A DNA stretch of 64,000 nt, taken from contig NZ_FNAR01000002.1 in assembly GCF_900101985.1 (NCBI RefSeq), positions 186,001-250,000 on the forward strand, in the 5' to 3' direction. This document shows, in pieces, positions 17,142 through 25,260 of this stretch (positions are counted from its first letter, which is position 1; each line of letters starts with the position of its first letter). Made by a program: the position numbers and the translations under genes. The DNA is from Bhargavaea beijingensis (lineage in GTDB: Bacteria > Bacillota > Bacilli > Bacillales_A > Planococcaceae). The notes below the pieces were generated by a model, which saw nothing but the letters and a program-made list of their open reading frames with translations, did not search any database and was not told where the DNA came from.

Positions 17142-18005
17142 TCAGTGATTTTTCACCGGGTGCTTGTACACATGCTCCGTGTAGTCGGTGATGATGCCGT
17201 CCACGCCGAGGTCGAACAGGCGGAGGGCCTGCTCCTGTGAGCGGGAAGTGTACGGGTAGATCTTCATGTCGGCATCATGGACGTCAGCCACCATTTCGTG
17301 CGTGACGATGTTCATGTTCGGGTTAAAGTAGTCGGCGTATGTGGCGAACTCCGCCAACTGCTCGTCCGTCACATTTGCCCAGCTTGCCCCGGCGAGCACG
17401 CCGTGAGGGACGTTCGGCAGGAGCTCTTTGGACGTCTGCATCGACTGATGGTTGAATGACTGGATGATGATTTTTTCGTTGTTCGGATTGTGCAGGTTGC
17501 GCTCGATCAGCGCTTCCGCGACTTTCTCTTCAATTCCCGGATACAGTTCCGGCGCCTTCAGCTCGATCAGGATGCCGACCTTGCCGCGGAATGCATCAAG
17601 GATTTCTTCGAATGTCGGGACCTTTTCACCGGCAAACTCCGGGCCGAACCAGCTGCCCGCATCCAGCTGGCGGATTTCATCGAAAGTCAGGCTGCCCACT
17701 GCGCCAGTGCCGTCTGTCGTACGGTCGACGGTCGTGTCATGGATAGCGACGAGCTCGCCGTCTTTTGTCATCTGGACATCGATCTCGATATAGTCCGCTT
17801 TCATCTCAAAGCCTTTGTGGAACGCCGCCATCGTGTTTTCCGGCGCATGTCCGGACGCCCCCCGGTGTGCCACATTGATCATTTTCTGCTGTTCCTGCTT
17901 GGAAATGACGCTGTTCAGCTCGACGGGCTCAGCCGCCCCTGCAGTTCCTGCAAATGAACTCATCGCAATGCCGGCCCCTGCCAAAATCGTTACCATCCGC
18001 TTCAT
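17142..18005 (-). CDS. secreted glycerophosphodiester phosphodiesterase
   Basis: Hydrolyses glycerophosphodiesters to glycerol-3-phosphate and an alcohol (287 residues). An N-terminal signal peptide ends near AGTAGAAEP. The GDPD catalytic residues are visible in NVAHRGASGHAPENT, IEIDVQ and AIHDTTVDRTTDG. Secretion suggests action on phospholipid head groups or wall teichoic acid glycerol phosphate. It stands alone, with its own terminator. Confidence 0.93.
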   Translation of the reverse strand: MKRMVTILAGAGIAMSSFAGTAGAAEPVELNSVISKQEQQKMINVAHRGASGHAPENTMAAFHKGFEMKADYIEIDVQMTKDGELVAIHDTTVDRTTDGTGAVGSLTFDEIRQLDAGSWFGPEFAGEKVPTFEEILDAFRGKVGILIELKAPELYPGIEEKVAEALIERNLHNPNNEKIIIQSFNHQSMQTSKELLPNVPHGVLAGASWANVTDEQLAEFATYADYFNPNMNIVTHEMVADVHDADMKIYPYTSRSQEQALRLFDLGVDGIITDYTEHVYKHPVKNH

Positions 18006-18115
18006 CCAACCACTCCTTGTCCGTTTGTCGTCTCCAGTATAAGAATTGAATGTGAAGCAGAGATGAATAGACTATTAATAAGTGTTGAGATTCTATTAAC
18101 GATCTTCATAGAAGA

Positions 18116-18158
18116 TCAGCAATCAGCCCCCGGAACCATCCGGCAGGGGGCTGATTTC
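18116..18158. terminator. strong hairpin of uncertain role
   Basis: AATCAGCCCCC-loop-GGGGGCTGATT followed by TCTT on the plus strand. No gene ends here, since the GDPD gene starts on one side and a small gene lies on the other. It could end a short RNA or shield the small gene. The surrounding 300 bases hold nothing else recognised. Confidence 0.45.
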
Positions 18159-18303
18159 TTATGTAATTGCGGCACTACCGGGCGCTCACCCCGGCCGGAG
18201 CGGCGCGTGTTTGTTTTCCACTCTCCGTCAAGAGTGCCCATCCGCGCAGGACAGGGCGGTGCCGCGGCCCTGTGATGGATACAGGATATGCAGGAGAAAG
18301 CCG

Positions 18304-18630
18304 ATGTATACATACACCGTTAATCAACAGTCCGTTCTTACAGGTGCCGGTCCGCTTTTATTCACACGCCCAGCCCACATTCCCAACTGTGCATACGATG
18401 CATGTGATTCCTCAAAAAGGAGAGATCGTGTGGATCCGAGATTGGCGCAGCTTCTTCAAATGACGAGTTTGTACGGGACGTTGGCGAAGTTTTATGAACA
18501 CAGCGACCCGGAAAAACATATTTATTTCTACAAGAAGCACATCCAGTATGAGATGCAACTCGTACAGACGTATTGGGCTCTGCATGGCCAGCCGGAGACG
18601 CATGCCTGGGATGACCATTATCACGCGTAA
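18304..18630 (+). CDS. hypothetical protein, 108 aa
   Basis: Not recognised. The ATG at 18304 has CAGGAG nearby, and a clean terminator follows the stop, which supports a real gene. The N-terminal half is rich in threonine and valine (MYTYTVNQQSVLTGAG). The C-terminal half is helical and rich in histidine, tyrosine and lysine (HIYFYKKHIQYEMQLVQTYW) and ends DDHYHA. There is no signal peptide or membrane segment. An upstream extension of the frame lacks a start signal and was not used. Confidence 0.55.
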   Translation: MYTYTVNQQSVLTGAGPLLFTRPAHIPNCAYDACDSSKRRDRVDPRLAQLLQMTSLYGTLAKFYEHSDPEKHIYFYKKHIQYEMQLVQTYWALHGQPETHAWDDHYHA

Positions 18631-18633
18631 CCC

Positions 18634-18657
18634 AAAGGAGCCGCCCCGGCTCCTTTT
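18634..18657 (+). terminator. terminator of the 108-aa gene
   Basis: AAAGGAGCCG-cccc-GGCTCCTTTT, immediately after the stop codon. Confidence 0.82.
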
Positions 18658-18745
18658 GCCGTTTCCGCTAACTTTTGATTAACGGACGCCAGCGGAGAAG
18701 AACGGGAGCGGTGCTGCATATACTGGCTCAAAGGGAGGGGAAGCG

Positions 18746-19642
18746 ATGTGGACTGCCTTCTGGTCGGCCCGGCTGCGGCCCTTTTTGACGCGGTACTTGC
18801 CGCTGGTGCTGTACTTTGCCGGGCTGCTGTTTTTGCTGGGGGTCATCTTCCGCAATGTGCTGGCGTTCGGGGGCGTCCGGGAGTTTACCGAAGCGGAGCT
18901 GGAGAAGCTCAGTTTGTTCAAGCTGGCGCTGGTCGCGATCGGGGATTCGCCTGAGCTCCAGAAAATCTCGGTCAGCGTGTGCCTGATTTTGCTGTGGGTG
19001 CTGTTTTTTGTCGTCGTCCGGCTTGGCATGAAAAACCTGCAGCGACTGAAGGTCATGAATTTCGAGCTGGAAGCGGAAAGCCCGGAAAAGAAGATCGAAG
19101 TGCTGAAAGGGGAAGTGGAAGATTCGATCCACCCCGCGAAACTGATGAAATTCTTTTCGGGGCACGAGGTGTATGACTTTGTGTTCGAAGTGCTGCTCGA
19201 GGAAAGCTTTCAGCCCGCGGACCGGATGCGCCCGATCGGCGAGGTCTATGAATCTCTTCTTTCCGGCTACCTGGAGCAGACGGCCGATCAATACCGGAAG
19301 CATTATGGACACAGCTTTGACTATGAAATCATCACCGGCGCGGAGACGGGATCGCTCTCCAAGCCGATCAAACTCCTCGTGAACAAAGCGCGCCACTCGG
19401 CAGAATCGGTTTTCGTCAACCGCGAGGCGGACATCTGGCCGAAAAAGAACACGTTCGTCCACCGGCATGTGTTCGAAGAGCAGGAATACTTCACCATCCT
19501 TACGAGCTACGCCTATGCATTCCGGACGAGTGACGACTTCCTGTTTTCTGTGCTGCACAACATTCTGATCAGCAACATCGACCGCGCCCTCCACGTTATC
19601 ACCCTTTCACAACATCTGTTAGAGGAAGGAGATTCACAATGA
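18746..19642 (+). CDS. membrane protein of unknown function, 298 aa
   Basis: Not recognised. Two membrane segments lie at about residues 15-45 and 75-100. A soluble cytoplasmic part of about 200 residues follows, with a charged helix (ESPEKKIEVLKGEVEDS) and a C-terminal region whose spacing resembles small sensory domains such as GAF; that resemblance is weak. The start is ATG at 18746 after GGGAGGGGAAG. Its last four bases overlap the start of the next small gene, so the two are translationally coupled. Confidence 0.75.
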   Translation: MWTAFWSARLRPFLTRYLPLVLYFAGLLFLLGVIFRNVLAFGGVREFTEAELEKLSLFKLALVAIGDSPELQKISVSVCLILLWVLFFVVVRLGMKNLQRLKVMNFELEAESPEKKIEVLKGEVEDSIHPAKLMKFFSGHEVYDFVFEVLLEESFQPADRMRPIGEVYESLLSGYLEQTADQYRKHYGHSFDYEIITGAETGSLSKPIKLLVNKARHSAESVFVNREADIWPKKNTFVHRHVFEEQEYFTILTSYAYAFRTSDDFLFSVLHNILISNIDRALHVITLSQHLLEEGDSQ

Positions 19643-19845
19643 GAAATCGCCGGATCAACAAAGCGTTCATGGAAGCAGCTTCCCTGCGGGCGCAGCAGCA
19701 GATGAAGTCACATCTGGACCGCCTGAAGGAAGAGGGGCCCGCCCGCACTTGCCGAATCGACCCGAGGATCGCAGAGAAAACCCGTCTGTCGGACAATGAT
19801 GGAGCGGTGCTGGACATCAAAAAGAGAATCAGGAAAATCGACTGA
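19639..19845 (+). CDS. small basic hypothetical protein, 68 aa
   Basis: Short, strongly charged protein (MRNRRINKAFMEAASLRAQQ ... KKRIRKID) with no membrane segment. It begins with ATG inside the stop of the 298-residue membrane protein and has GAAGGAGA as its ribosome binding site. A terminator follows directly. Its function is unknown; coupling suggests it acts with the membrane protein. Confidence 0.68.
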   Translation: MRNRRINKAFMEAASLRAQQQMKSHLDRLKEEGPARTCRIDPRIAEKTRLSDNDGAVLDIKKRIRKID

Positions 19846-19847
19846 CG

Positions 19848-19878
19848 GGCATGCGCTGTGAAGGTGCATGCTTTTTCA
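19848..19878 (+). terminator. terminator after the small basic gene
   Basis: GCATGC-loop-GCATGC followed by TTTTT, just after the stop codon. Confidence 0.72.
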
Positions 19879-19947
19879 TTTGCAACGGCGATTCCGGTCC
19901 GATATATTGAGTGATAATCACAAACTATTCCGAAAAGGGGTGTTCGC

Positions 19948-20466
19948 ATGAATAAAAGATTCCCGATCGGCCAATTGAAGGTGCCTGATCAGGTCACATT
20001 AAACGACGTGCAGGGCTGGCTCAACCAGATCAAAACGTACACGCCCCGGCTGAGGGAGACGGTCGATTCCTTGAGCGAAAAAGAGCTGGGCCGGCAATAC
20101 CGGGAAGGCAGCTGGAACGTCCGCCAGCTCGTCCACCACATCGCCGACTCCCAGCTGAACATGTACCAGCGGCTGCGGCTCGCGCTGACAGACAACAGCC
20201 CGACCGTTCCCGGATTCGACCAGGACAAGTGGGCGGTTCTGCCGGATACCGGGCTTCCGGTGGAACCTTCCGTCAAAATGCTGGAAGGGATCAATGAGCG
20301 CATTGTCGCACTTGGCCGGAGCATCACCGAAGATCAGCTGAAGCGGTCATTTATCCATGAGGAAAACGGTGAAATCCCGGTTGCAACAAAGCTCGCAAAG
20401 CTATCATGGCACGAGGAGCATCATTTGGAGCATATCAAACTGGCCTTGTCAGATTCGGGTCAATAA
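19948..20466 (+). CDS. bstA: DinB-superfamily bacillithiol transferase, YfiT/BstA type
   Basis: A 172-residue four-helix metal enzyme of the YfiT family. The metal-binding histidines are seen in QLVHHIADSQLN and in WHEEHHLEHI, and YREGSWNVRQ is a family signature. In Bacillus, BstA attaches bacillithiol to electrophiles, which implies that this organism makes bacillithiol. AAAAGGGG precedes the ATG. The gene stands alone before a bidirectional terminator. Confidence 0.88.
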   Translation: MNKRFPIGQLKVPDQVTLNDVQGWLNQIKTYTPRLRETVDSLSEKELGRQYREGSWNVRQLVHHIADSQLNMYQRLRLALTDNSPTVPGFDQDKWAVLPDTGLPVEPSVKMLEGINERIVALGRSITEDQLKRSFIHEENGEIPVATKLAKLSWHEEHHLEHIKLALSDSGQ

Positions 20467-20475
20467 TTAATGAAG

Positions 20476-20512
20476 AAACGCCTGATTTCCCAATGGGAGA
20501 TCAGGCGTTTTA
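20476..20512. terminator. bidirectional terminator
   Basis: AAACGCCTGAT-loop-ATCAGGCGTTT between the convergent bstA gene and the 94-residue gene, with T-rich flanks on both sides. Confidence 0.82.
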
Positions 20513-20519
20513 TCTTGGT

Positions 20520-20804
20520 TCATTGGAAAAAATCCGAATGCTTGCCTCTTCCGGCAGGCTTAAGCAGGATCTGCTGACCGTCCGCCATGTCTACATCGAA
20601 TTTCCCGCCGATCAGAAGAGTGGGGTTGTTCATTACAACAAGGTTTGAAACCATCTCTTTTTCTGCGCGCAGCGTTTTGAAATGCTCGATCAGCGGCTGG
20701 TCGTCCGTGTGGATTTCTACATATTTCGGAGAATACCGGATTTTGCCCGAAGCCTGTTGTTCCCATTTTCCATGAGCCAGCTGACTAAACGTCACCCATT
20801 CCAT
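20520..20804 (-). CDS. hypothetical protein, 94 aa
   Basis: Not recognised. The frame runs far upstream, but the only start with a ribosome binding site is the ATG at 20804 after GGGGGG, giving MEWVTFSQLAHGKWEQQ. The protein looks like a small beta-rich soluble domain with charged segments (KTLRAEKEMVSNLVVMNN, KFDVDMADGQQILLKPAGRG). It is convergent with bstA and divergent from the GntR regulator. No signal peptide is present. Confidence 0.62.
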   Translation of the reverse strand: MEWVTFSQLAHGKWEQQASGKIRYSPKYVEIHTDDQPLIEHFKTLRAEKEMVSNLVVMNNPTLLIGGKFDVDMADGQQILLKPAGRGKHSDFFQ

Positions 20805-20887
20805 TTCAACCCCCCGTCCTGTCGATTGGTCCCTATTCGGTCCTATTCCCGTAAACTCCGTGTCCCGAAACCTAAGATCAAAAAAGT

Positions 20888-20939
20888 GTTGACGGGCAAT
20901 TCTGTTTTCTGTACGATTTGTATACAAAGAATGTATACA
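20888..20939 (+). promoter_or_regulatory. promoter with GntR-type operators upstream of the FCD regulator
   Basis: TTGACG (20888-20893) and TACGAT (20911-20916) have a 17-bp spacer. They are followed at once by TTGTATACAA (20917-20926) and TGTATACAA (20931-20939). TGTATACA palindromes are typical of GntR/FadR binding, so autoregulation is likely. Confidence 0.75.
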
Positions 20940-20963
20940 AATCCGGCGAGAAGAAGGTGCCCC

Positions 20964-21632
20964 ATGCGAAACACTGCCCAGGAATTCGCCTATTGCGAAA
21001 TCAAAAAACGGATCATCGACGGGAAACTGGTCCCGGCGCAGCCGGTGGTGGAGGAAGAGATTTCGGCAAGGCTGGAAATCAGCCGTACGCCTCTTCGGGC
21101 GGCCCTGCAGCGTCTGGAACACGAGAAGCTGGTTGAGCGGCTGGAAAACGGCCGCCTCAGGATTGCTGATATTTCCGCCAAGGAAGTCAAAGAACTCTTT
21201 ACCGTACGCTGCAAGCTGGAGGAAATAGCCGTTTTTGAGGCGACAGCACACGCCACGGAAGAAGATCTGGCGGAACTTGCCGGTCTCGCGGACAAGATCC
21301 GGGCCGCTCTGGAGTCGGGCAACCTGGACGACATCCTGGAATACGGCTCCCGGTTCCACACAGCCATCTACCGGCTGAGCCGGAACGAGACGGTCACCGA
21401 TTTTCTTTCACTGATCAATGACCGGATCCGCCGCTACCGCCGTCTGGTTCCGAACCACAGGCTGGAGAGGGCGATTGCGGAAGGGGAAGAGCATGACCAA
21501 ATTGTCCGCTGCATGGCCGAACGCGATGCGGAAGGCGCGGGGACGGCGATGAAGCAGCACATTGAAAACAGCCTGAAAACCGCCCTTGAAGCCGTCGAGC
21601 AATATGAGCGGAACAAACAAGAAGTCTGGTAA
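20964..21632 (+). CDS. GntR family transcriptional regulator, FCD (FadR) subfamily
   Basis: Winged helix at the N-terminus (VVEEEISARLEISRTPLRAALQRLEHEKLV) and an all-helical FCD ligand domain with the expected metal-binding histidine positions (SRFHTAIYRLSRN, HDQIVRCMAERD). It is 222 residues from the ATG at 20964, which follows GAAGGTG. It lies 20 bases before the PLP lyase gene and probably controls itself and that gene through the TGTATACA sites. Confidence 0.92.
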   Translation: MRNTAQEFAYCEIKKRIIDGKLVPAQPVVEEEISARLEISRTPLRAALQRLEHEKLVERLENGRLRIADISAKEVKELFTVRCKLEEIAVFEATAHATEEDLAELAGLADKIRAALESGNLDDILEYGSRFHTAIYRLSRNETVTDFLSLINDRIRRYRRLVPNHRLERAIAEGEEHDQIVRCMAERDAEGAGTAMKQHIENSLKTALEAVEQYERNKQEVW

Positions 21633-21652
21633 GCCAGAAGGAGGCAGTGACG

Positions 21653-22855
21653 ATGACAATGAAGAAACGCTTTAATACCGAAGCGATCCATGCCGAACAG
21701 TGCCCGGACGAACAGTCCGGAGCGGTGTCCCAGTCCATCATTCCGGCGGTCGCCTACTGTTTCGACGACGCGGAATCCGCGGTCGAAGTCGTTTCGGGCC
21801 TGAAAGACGCCACGTATTACGGGCGTTACGGAAACCCGACCACCCGGACACTCGAGAAAAAAGTCGCCCGGCTTGAACGGGCGGAAGACGCACTCGGCGT
21901 CAGCAGCGGCATGGCGGCCATCTCCATTGCCCTCATGGCGAACCTCCGGAGCGGCGACCACGTCGTCGTCACCAAGGACGTGTACGGCGGCACACACAAA
22001 TTCCTCTCCAACATCGCAACACGCTATGGGATTGAATACGACTTTGTCGACTGCACGGATGCCGGGACAATCGAACAGGCCATCCGGCCGAACACGCGGG
22101 TCCTTTACATCGAGACACCGTCCAACCCGACCCTGACACTGATCGACATCCGGGAAGTGGCCGCGGTCGCCAAGCGGCACGGGCTGAAAACGATCGTAGA
22201 CAACACCTTCATGACCCCTTATCTTCAAAAGCCGATCGAACTCGGGGCGGACATTGTCGTCCACAGCGCGACCAAGTACCTGAACGGCCACGGCGACGTC
22301 ATCGCCGGCATCATCTGCGGCACCAAAGCGGACATCGAATTCATGAAAAACAACATCATGGGAGACCTCGGCCAGAACCTGAACGCCTGGGAAGCCTTCC
22401 TGATTCTCCGCGGCATCAAAACCCTCGGCATCCGCATGGAACAGCACTGCCGAAACGCCCAGGCCGTCGCGGAATACCTAGAACAGCACCCGATGGTCAA
22501 ACGCGTCTACTACCCGGGCCTCCCGTCCCACCCGCAGCACGGCCTGGCAAAAAAACAAATGAACAACACAGGCGGCATCATTGCCTTCGAGTTGAAAGGT
22601 GACGTTTGTACCGGGAAAAACTTCATCAGCGCACTGGACATCGCCATGATCTCCTTTAGCCTCGGCGACCCCGAAACCCTCGTCCAGCACCCCGCCTCGA
22701 TGACCCACTCCTCCATCCCGGAAGACCAGTTGCATGAATTCGGCCTCTCCCAAGGCCTCATCCGGTTATCGGTCGGACTGGAAGATGTGGAAGACATCAT
22801 CGAAGATTTGGAACAGGCGCTGGCAACGGTACAGGGGGCAGTGGTGGGAAGGTGA
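21653..22855 (+). CDS. trans-sulfuration PLP enzyme, probable methionine gamma-lyase / cystathionine gamma-lyase
   Basis: Cys/Met metabolism PLP-dependent enzyme (400 residues). The cofactor lysine is in HSATKYLNGHGDVIAG, and the substrate loop YYGRYGNPTTRTLE, GVSSGMAAI and the C-terminal SVGLED are canonical. AAGGAGG points to ATG 21653 rather than GTG 21647. It could release methanethiol from methionine or H2S from cysteine or homocysteine. Family-level assignment is firm but substrate choice is not. It is controlled by the adjacent FCD regulator, probably in response to a sulfur amino acid. Confidence 0.9.
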   Translation: MTMKKRFNTEAIHAEQCPDEQSGAVSQSIIPAVAYCFDDAESAVEVVSGLKDATYYGRYGNPTTRTLEKKVARLERAEDALGVSSGMAAISIALMANLRSGDHVVVTKDVYGGTHKFLSNIATRYGIEYDFVDCTDAGTIEQAIRPNTRVLYIETPSNPTLTLIDIREVAAVAKRHGLKTIVDNTFMTPYLQKPIELGADIVVHSATKYLNGHGDVIAGIICGTKADIEFMKNNIMGDLGQNLNAWEAFLILRGIKTLGIRMEQHCRNAQAVAEYLEQHPMVKRVYYPGLPSHPQHGLAKKQMNNTGGIIAFELKGDVCTGKNFISALDIAMISFSLGDPETLVQHPASMTHSSIPEDQLHEFGLSQGLIRLSVGLEDVEDIIEDLEQALATVQGAVVGR

Positions 22856-22863
22856 ATACTTGA

Positions 22864-22893
22864 TGGGAAGAGCCGTTGATTGCGGCTCTTTTT
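22864..22893 (+). terminator. terminator after the PLP lyase
   Basis: AAGAGCCG-loop-CGGCTCTT followed by TTTT. Confidence 0.82.
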
Positions 22894-22931
22894 TGGTGGG
22901 GTGAGGGAGGGCATCGGGGCTGGGCGCGAGT

Positions 22932-23590
22932 GAGTGCTTTCAAACTGCGGGCGAGTGCTTCGACATCGGTGGAGAGTGCGTCCAAATTTATCGTGAGTGC
23001 TTCCAAACCATGGGCGAGTGCTTCGAAAATCGGACGAGCGGTCCAGGTTTCTCCTGGAGGTGAGTGCTTCGAAATTTGCAGCGAGCGCTTCCAAATTCAT
23101 CGAGAGTGCTTCCAAATCCCGCGCGGGTGCTTCGGATGATCGGATGGGTGGTCCAGGGTGCCCCTGGAGATGAGTGCTTCGAAATTGACGCCAAGTGCGT
23201 CCAAATTCATCGCGAATGCTTCCAAATCCCGCGCGAGTGCTTCGAAGATCAGGCAAGTGGCCAAGGTTTCTCCCTCTGGAGGTGAGTGCTTCGAAATTTG
23301 CAGCGAGTGCGTCCAAACTTATCGCGAGTGCTTCAGAACCATGGGTGAGTGCTTCGAAAATCGAACGAGTAGTCCAGGGTGCCCCTGGAGATGAGTGCTT
23401 CAAAATTGACGCCGAGTGCGTCCAAATTCATCGCGAGTGCTTCGAAACCATGGGCGAGTGCTTCGAATGATCAGGCGAGTGGCCAAGGTCTCCCCCCTGG
23501 AGGTGAGTGCTTCGAAATTTGCAACGAGCGCGTCCAAACTCATGGCGGGCCCTTCGAACCGCTTTTCCAGTGCAACGAAATTTCCCGCGG
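22932..23590. repeat. large 21-bp-period repeat array B1 (GAGTGCTTCGAAA family) with higher-order repeat
   Basis: Units GAGTGCTTCGAAA / GAGTGCTTCCAAA / GAGTGCGTCCAAA begin at 22932, 22953, 22974, 22995 and 23016, and then in blocks starting at 23062, 23172, 23284, 23393 and 23505. Within blocks the step is 21 bp. Each block ends with a linker carrying CCAGG-N5-CCTGG or a close variant. Blocks are about 110 bp long and alternate between two types (aaatttgcagc and aaattgacgcc), giving a super-repeat of about 220 bp. No gene was called, because the frames are unbroken only through the heptapeptide periodicity. Confidence 0.92.
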
Positions 23591-23778
23591 CCACACTCAA
23601 CTCAGTGACGAATCCGCCCAATTGTGTCCACCTTAAATCAGCAAAATCAAAATTCACCCCTACATCCCCCTGCGAATTTCAAAATTGGCATCACTTTTTG
23701 CTTCCTTTTCTAATTTTGCCGAGTTGTGTATCAAGCACATTCCAAGAGTGGTATTTTCTTGGATAGGGGGTGTTGACC

Positions 23779-24771
23779 ATGGGGCCACGAAAGTATCCGG
23801 TGGAACTTCTCCGGCTCAAGCGGCTGCACGTGCGGATGTATGCCCATGACCCGGAGCGGGGATACGTAGCGGAACTGATCAGCCGGGCGGAGGCGGGCTA
23901 CAAGGGAGAGACAACTGTGGTTAATTACCTGCGCGGACTCAGGCTGCCGGGCAAATCGATGCTCCTAAGGAATATTCGGCTACAGATCAGGGAGGAGTAT
24001 GTCGCGCAATTTGATACGCTGCTGATTACAGAGCGGGGGATATGGATCATCGAAGCGAAAATGATCCGCGGGTCGCTCCAGTTGCTTACGAATCCGAGTA
24101 GAATGGAGCGCACCGATGAATCCGGTGCTGTTCTGACGATGGACTGCCCGATTCTCCAGCTGGAAAATCAGAAGACCGGGCTGGGGGAGTGGCTGGAGGA
24201 GAGGGGCTTGTTCCTGCCGATCCGCGGTGTGGTCGCATTCGCCACCCGCAACACATGGACCGGCCTTCCGGAAAACGCTCCGATCGTCTCGGTGAAAGAA
24301 CTCAAGTCTATGCTGATAAAATCGGTCAACCGGTCACCTCCGCCGGACCCGAGCTTTAGTTCCCTGAATGAAGTCGTGAACCGTCTGGTCGCGGAAGAGT
24401 TGGGGCCAGACATGAGATCATTCGAAGAAATGGGGATTAAGCACGGCCCGTTGAAAGAGGGAACCATTTGCGAGAACTGTTTTGCTTCCCTGGAAAGGAA
24501 GGGGGAGAGAAAATTCCTATGCCCCCTATGCAAAGCGCAGGTTGAAGGGAACCCCGTCACGCGTGCGCTCCGCGATTATTTCCTAGTCTTCAAGCCATGG
24601 ATCACAAACCGAGAATTCTGCAAGTTTGCCGGCCTCCGGTGTCTTTCCACAGGCAATCGGTACTTGATGCAGCATGAACTGGACCGCGGACTGAGATCGG
24701 TTCATCACTTCGATGCAAGAAAACATTTGGAGGGAATGGAGCTAAGGAAAGTGAAACGCGATTCACTTTAG
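23779..24771 (+). CDS. NERD domain protein with C-terminal zinc-finger-like region (copy 1)
   Basis: Nuclease-related (NERD) domain protein of 330 residues. The core motif is seen in VAQFDTLLITERGIWIIEAKMIRG, and GVVAFATRNTW follows it. Near residue 235 CENC ... CPLC suggests a bound zinc ion. A C-terminal helical region follows. GGGGG lies 8 bases before the ATG at 23779; the GTG at 23770 is too close. It is a distant paralogue of the NERD protein near 52 kb. NERD proteins are presumed to act on DNA or RNA, but activity is unproven. It lies between repeat arrays B1 and B2. Confidence 0.85.
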   Translation: MGPRKYPVELLRLKRLHVRMYAHDPERGYVAELISRAEAGYKGETTVVNYLRGLRLPGKSMLLRNIRLQIREEYVAQFDTLLITERGIWIIEAKMIRGSLQLLTNPSRMERTDESGAVLTMDCPILQLENQKTGLGEWLEERGLFLPIRGVVAFATRNTWTGLPENAPIVSVKELKSMLIKSVNRSPPPDPSFSSLNEVVNRLVAEELGPDMRSFEEMGIKHGPLKEGTICENCFASLERKGERKFLCPLCKAQVEGNPVTRALRDYFLVFKPWITNREFCKFAGLRCLSTGNRYLMQHELDRGLRSVHHFDARKHLEGMELRKVKRDSL

Positions 24772-24865
24772 TGTTTTCGGAATTAATTATTGTTAAATGT
24801 AGGATTTTGTTTTACAAATTCGGGTAATTAATCTATAAATCTTTTTTTTGAAGGAGGGAGGGACC

Positions 24866-25024
24866 ATGGAAAAAAAGGAACGGACCCCAGAAGTAATGAT
24901 GTTTTCCTATGAACTCTTGCGGCTTTACAGCGACCGGATCCGATGCCGTGACAAAGAAATGCAGTCAAAAATAACCGATGACATTACACTATTAAAACAG
25001 GCATTAAAGGAATCGGTGGCTTGA
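24866..25024 (+). CDS. small hypothetical protein, 52 aa
   Basis: Short gene with a very strong AAGGAGGGAGG ribosome binding site before the ATG at 24866 and a perfect terminator after the stop. It encodes MEKKERTPEVMMFSYELLRL followed by a charged helix ending LKQALKESVA. It is a soluble, helical, unrecognised protein. The signals on both sides make it a credible gene in spite of its size. Confidence 0.62.
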   Translation: MEKKERTPEVMMFSYELLRLYSDRIRCRDKEMQSKITDDITLLKQALKESVA

Positions 25025-25040
25025 AAAGTCGGAACTACCG

Positions 25041-25076
25041 AAAAAGGCATGCGCTAAGACGGCGCATGCCTTTTTA
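25041..25076 (+). terminator. terminator after the 52-aa gene
   Basis: AAAAAGGCATGCGC-loop-GCGCATGCCTTTTT, near-perfect and symmetric. Confidence 0.86.
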
Positions 25077-25096
25077 CAATTTGTCCGCGTTCAAGT

Positions 25097-25180
25097 GAGT
25101 GCTTCCAAACATAACACGAGTGCTTCGAATCCCCATCCGAGTGCACGCAAATCGCCTGCGAGTGCATCGAAAGGGTTTCC
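25097..25180. repeat. repeat array B2 (GAGTGCTTCGAAA family)
   Basis: Four units begin at 25097, 25118, 25139 and 25160, with an exact 21-bp step and degenerate third and fourth units (GAGTGCACGCAAA, GAGTGCATCGAAA). It lies between the 52-residue gene terminator and glycerate kinase. Confidence 0.88.
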
Positions 25181-25212
25181 CATACCCTAAGCAGAATAAG
25201 AGAACAAACAGT

Positions 25213-25243
25213 AGAGGGACTGCCGCCGGGCAGTCCCTCTTTA
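25213..25243 (+). terminator. hairpin upstream of glycerate kinase
   Basis: AGAGGGACTGCC-loop-GGCAGTCCCTCT plus TT, a few bases before the glxK ribosome binding site. It could be a leftover terminator or an attenuator of glxK. Confidence 0.6.
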
Positions 25244-25260
25244 AAAGGAAGGTGATTCCG

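Noticed and set aside
16894-17148. Genes encoding heptapeptide-repeat proteins (NDETGAA-type, FRHS-type, SASK-type) across the arrays
   Set aside because: A 21-bp period keeps all six frames open by chance and several frames give equally regular peptides. No ribosome binding sites were found, and the inverted arms break any consistent sense.
18116-18158. Terminator of an unannotated plus-strand gene
   Set aside because: No frame with a start signal ends before it. It was recorded only as a hairpin of uncertain role.
20805-21359. Long N-terminal extension of the 94-residue minus-strand protein
   Set aside because: It is the antisense of the GntR regulator and its promoter. The only start with a G-rich ribosome binding site is at 20804.
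22932-23590. CRISPR array
   Set aside because: The period is 21 bp with 13-bp cores and 8-bp variable parts, far below CRISPR repeat-spacer size. Spacers are partly shared between blocks and no cas gene is present.
25099-25260. N-terminal extension of glycerate kinase
   Set aside because: The frame runs through repeat array B2 and a hairpin. The kinase domain begins at the GTG at 25261 with a good ribosome binding site.
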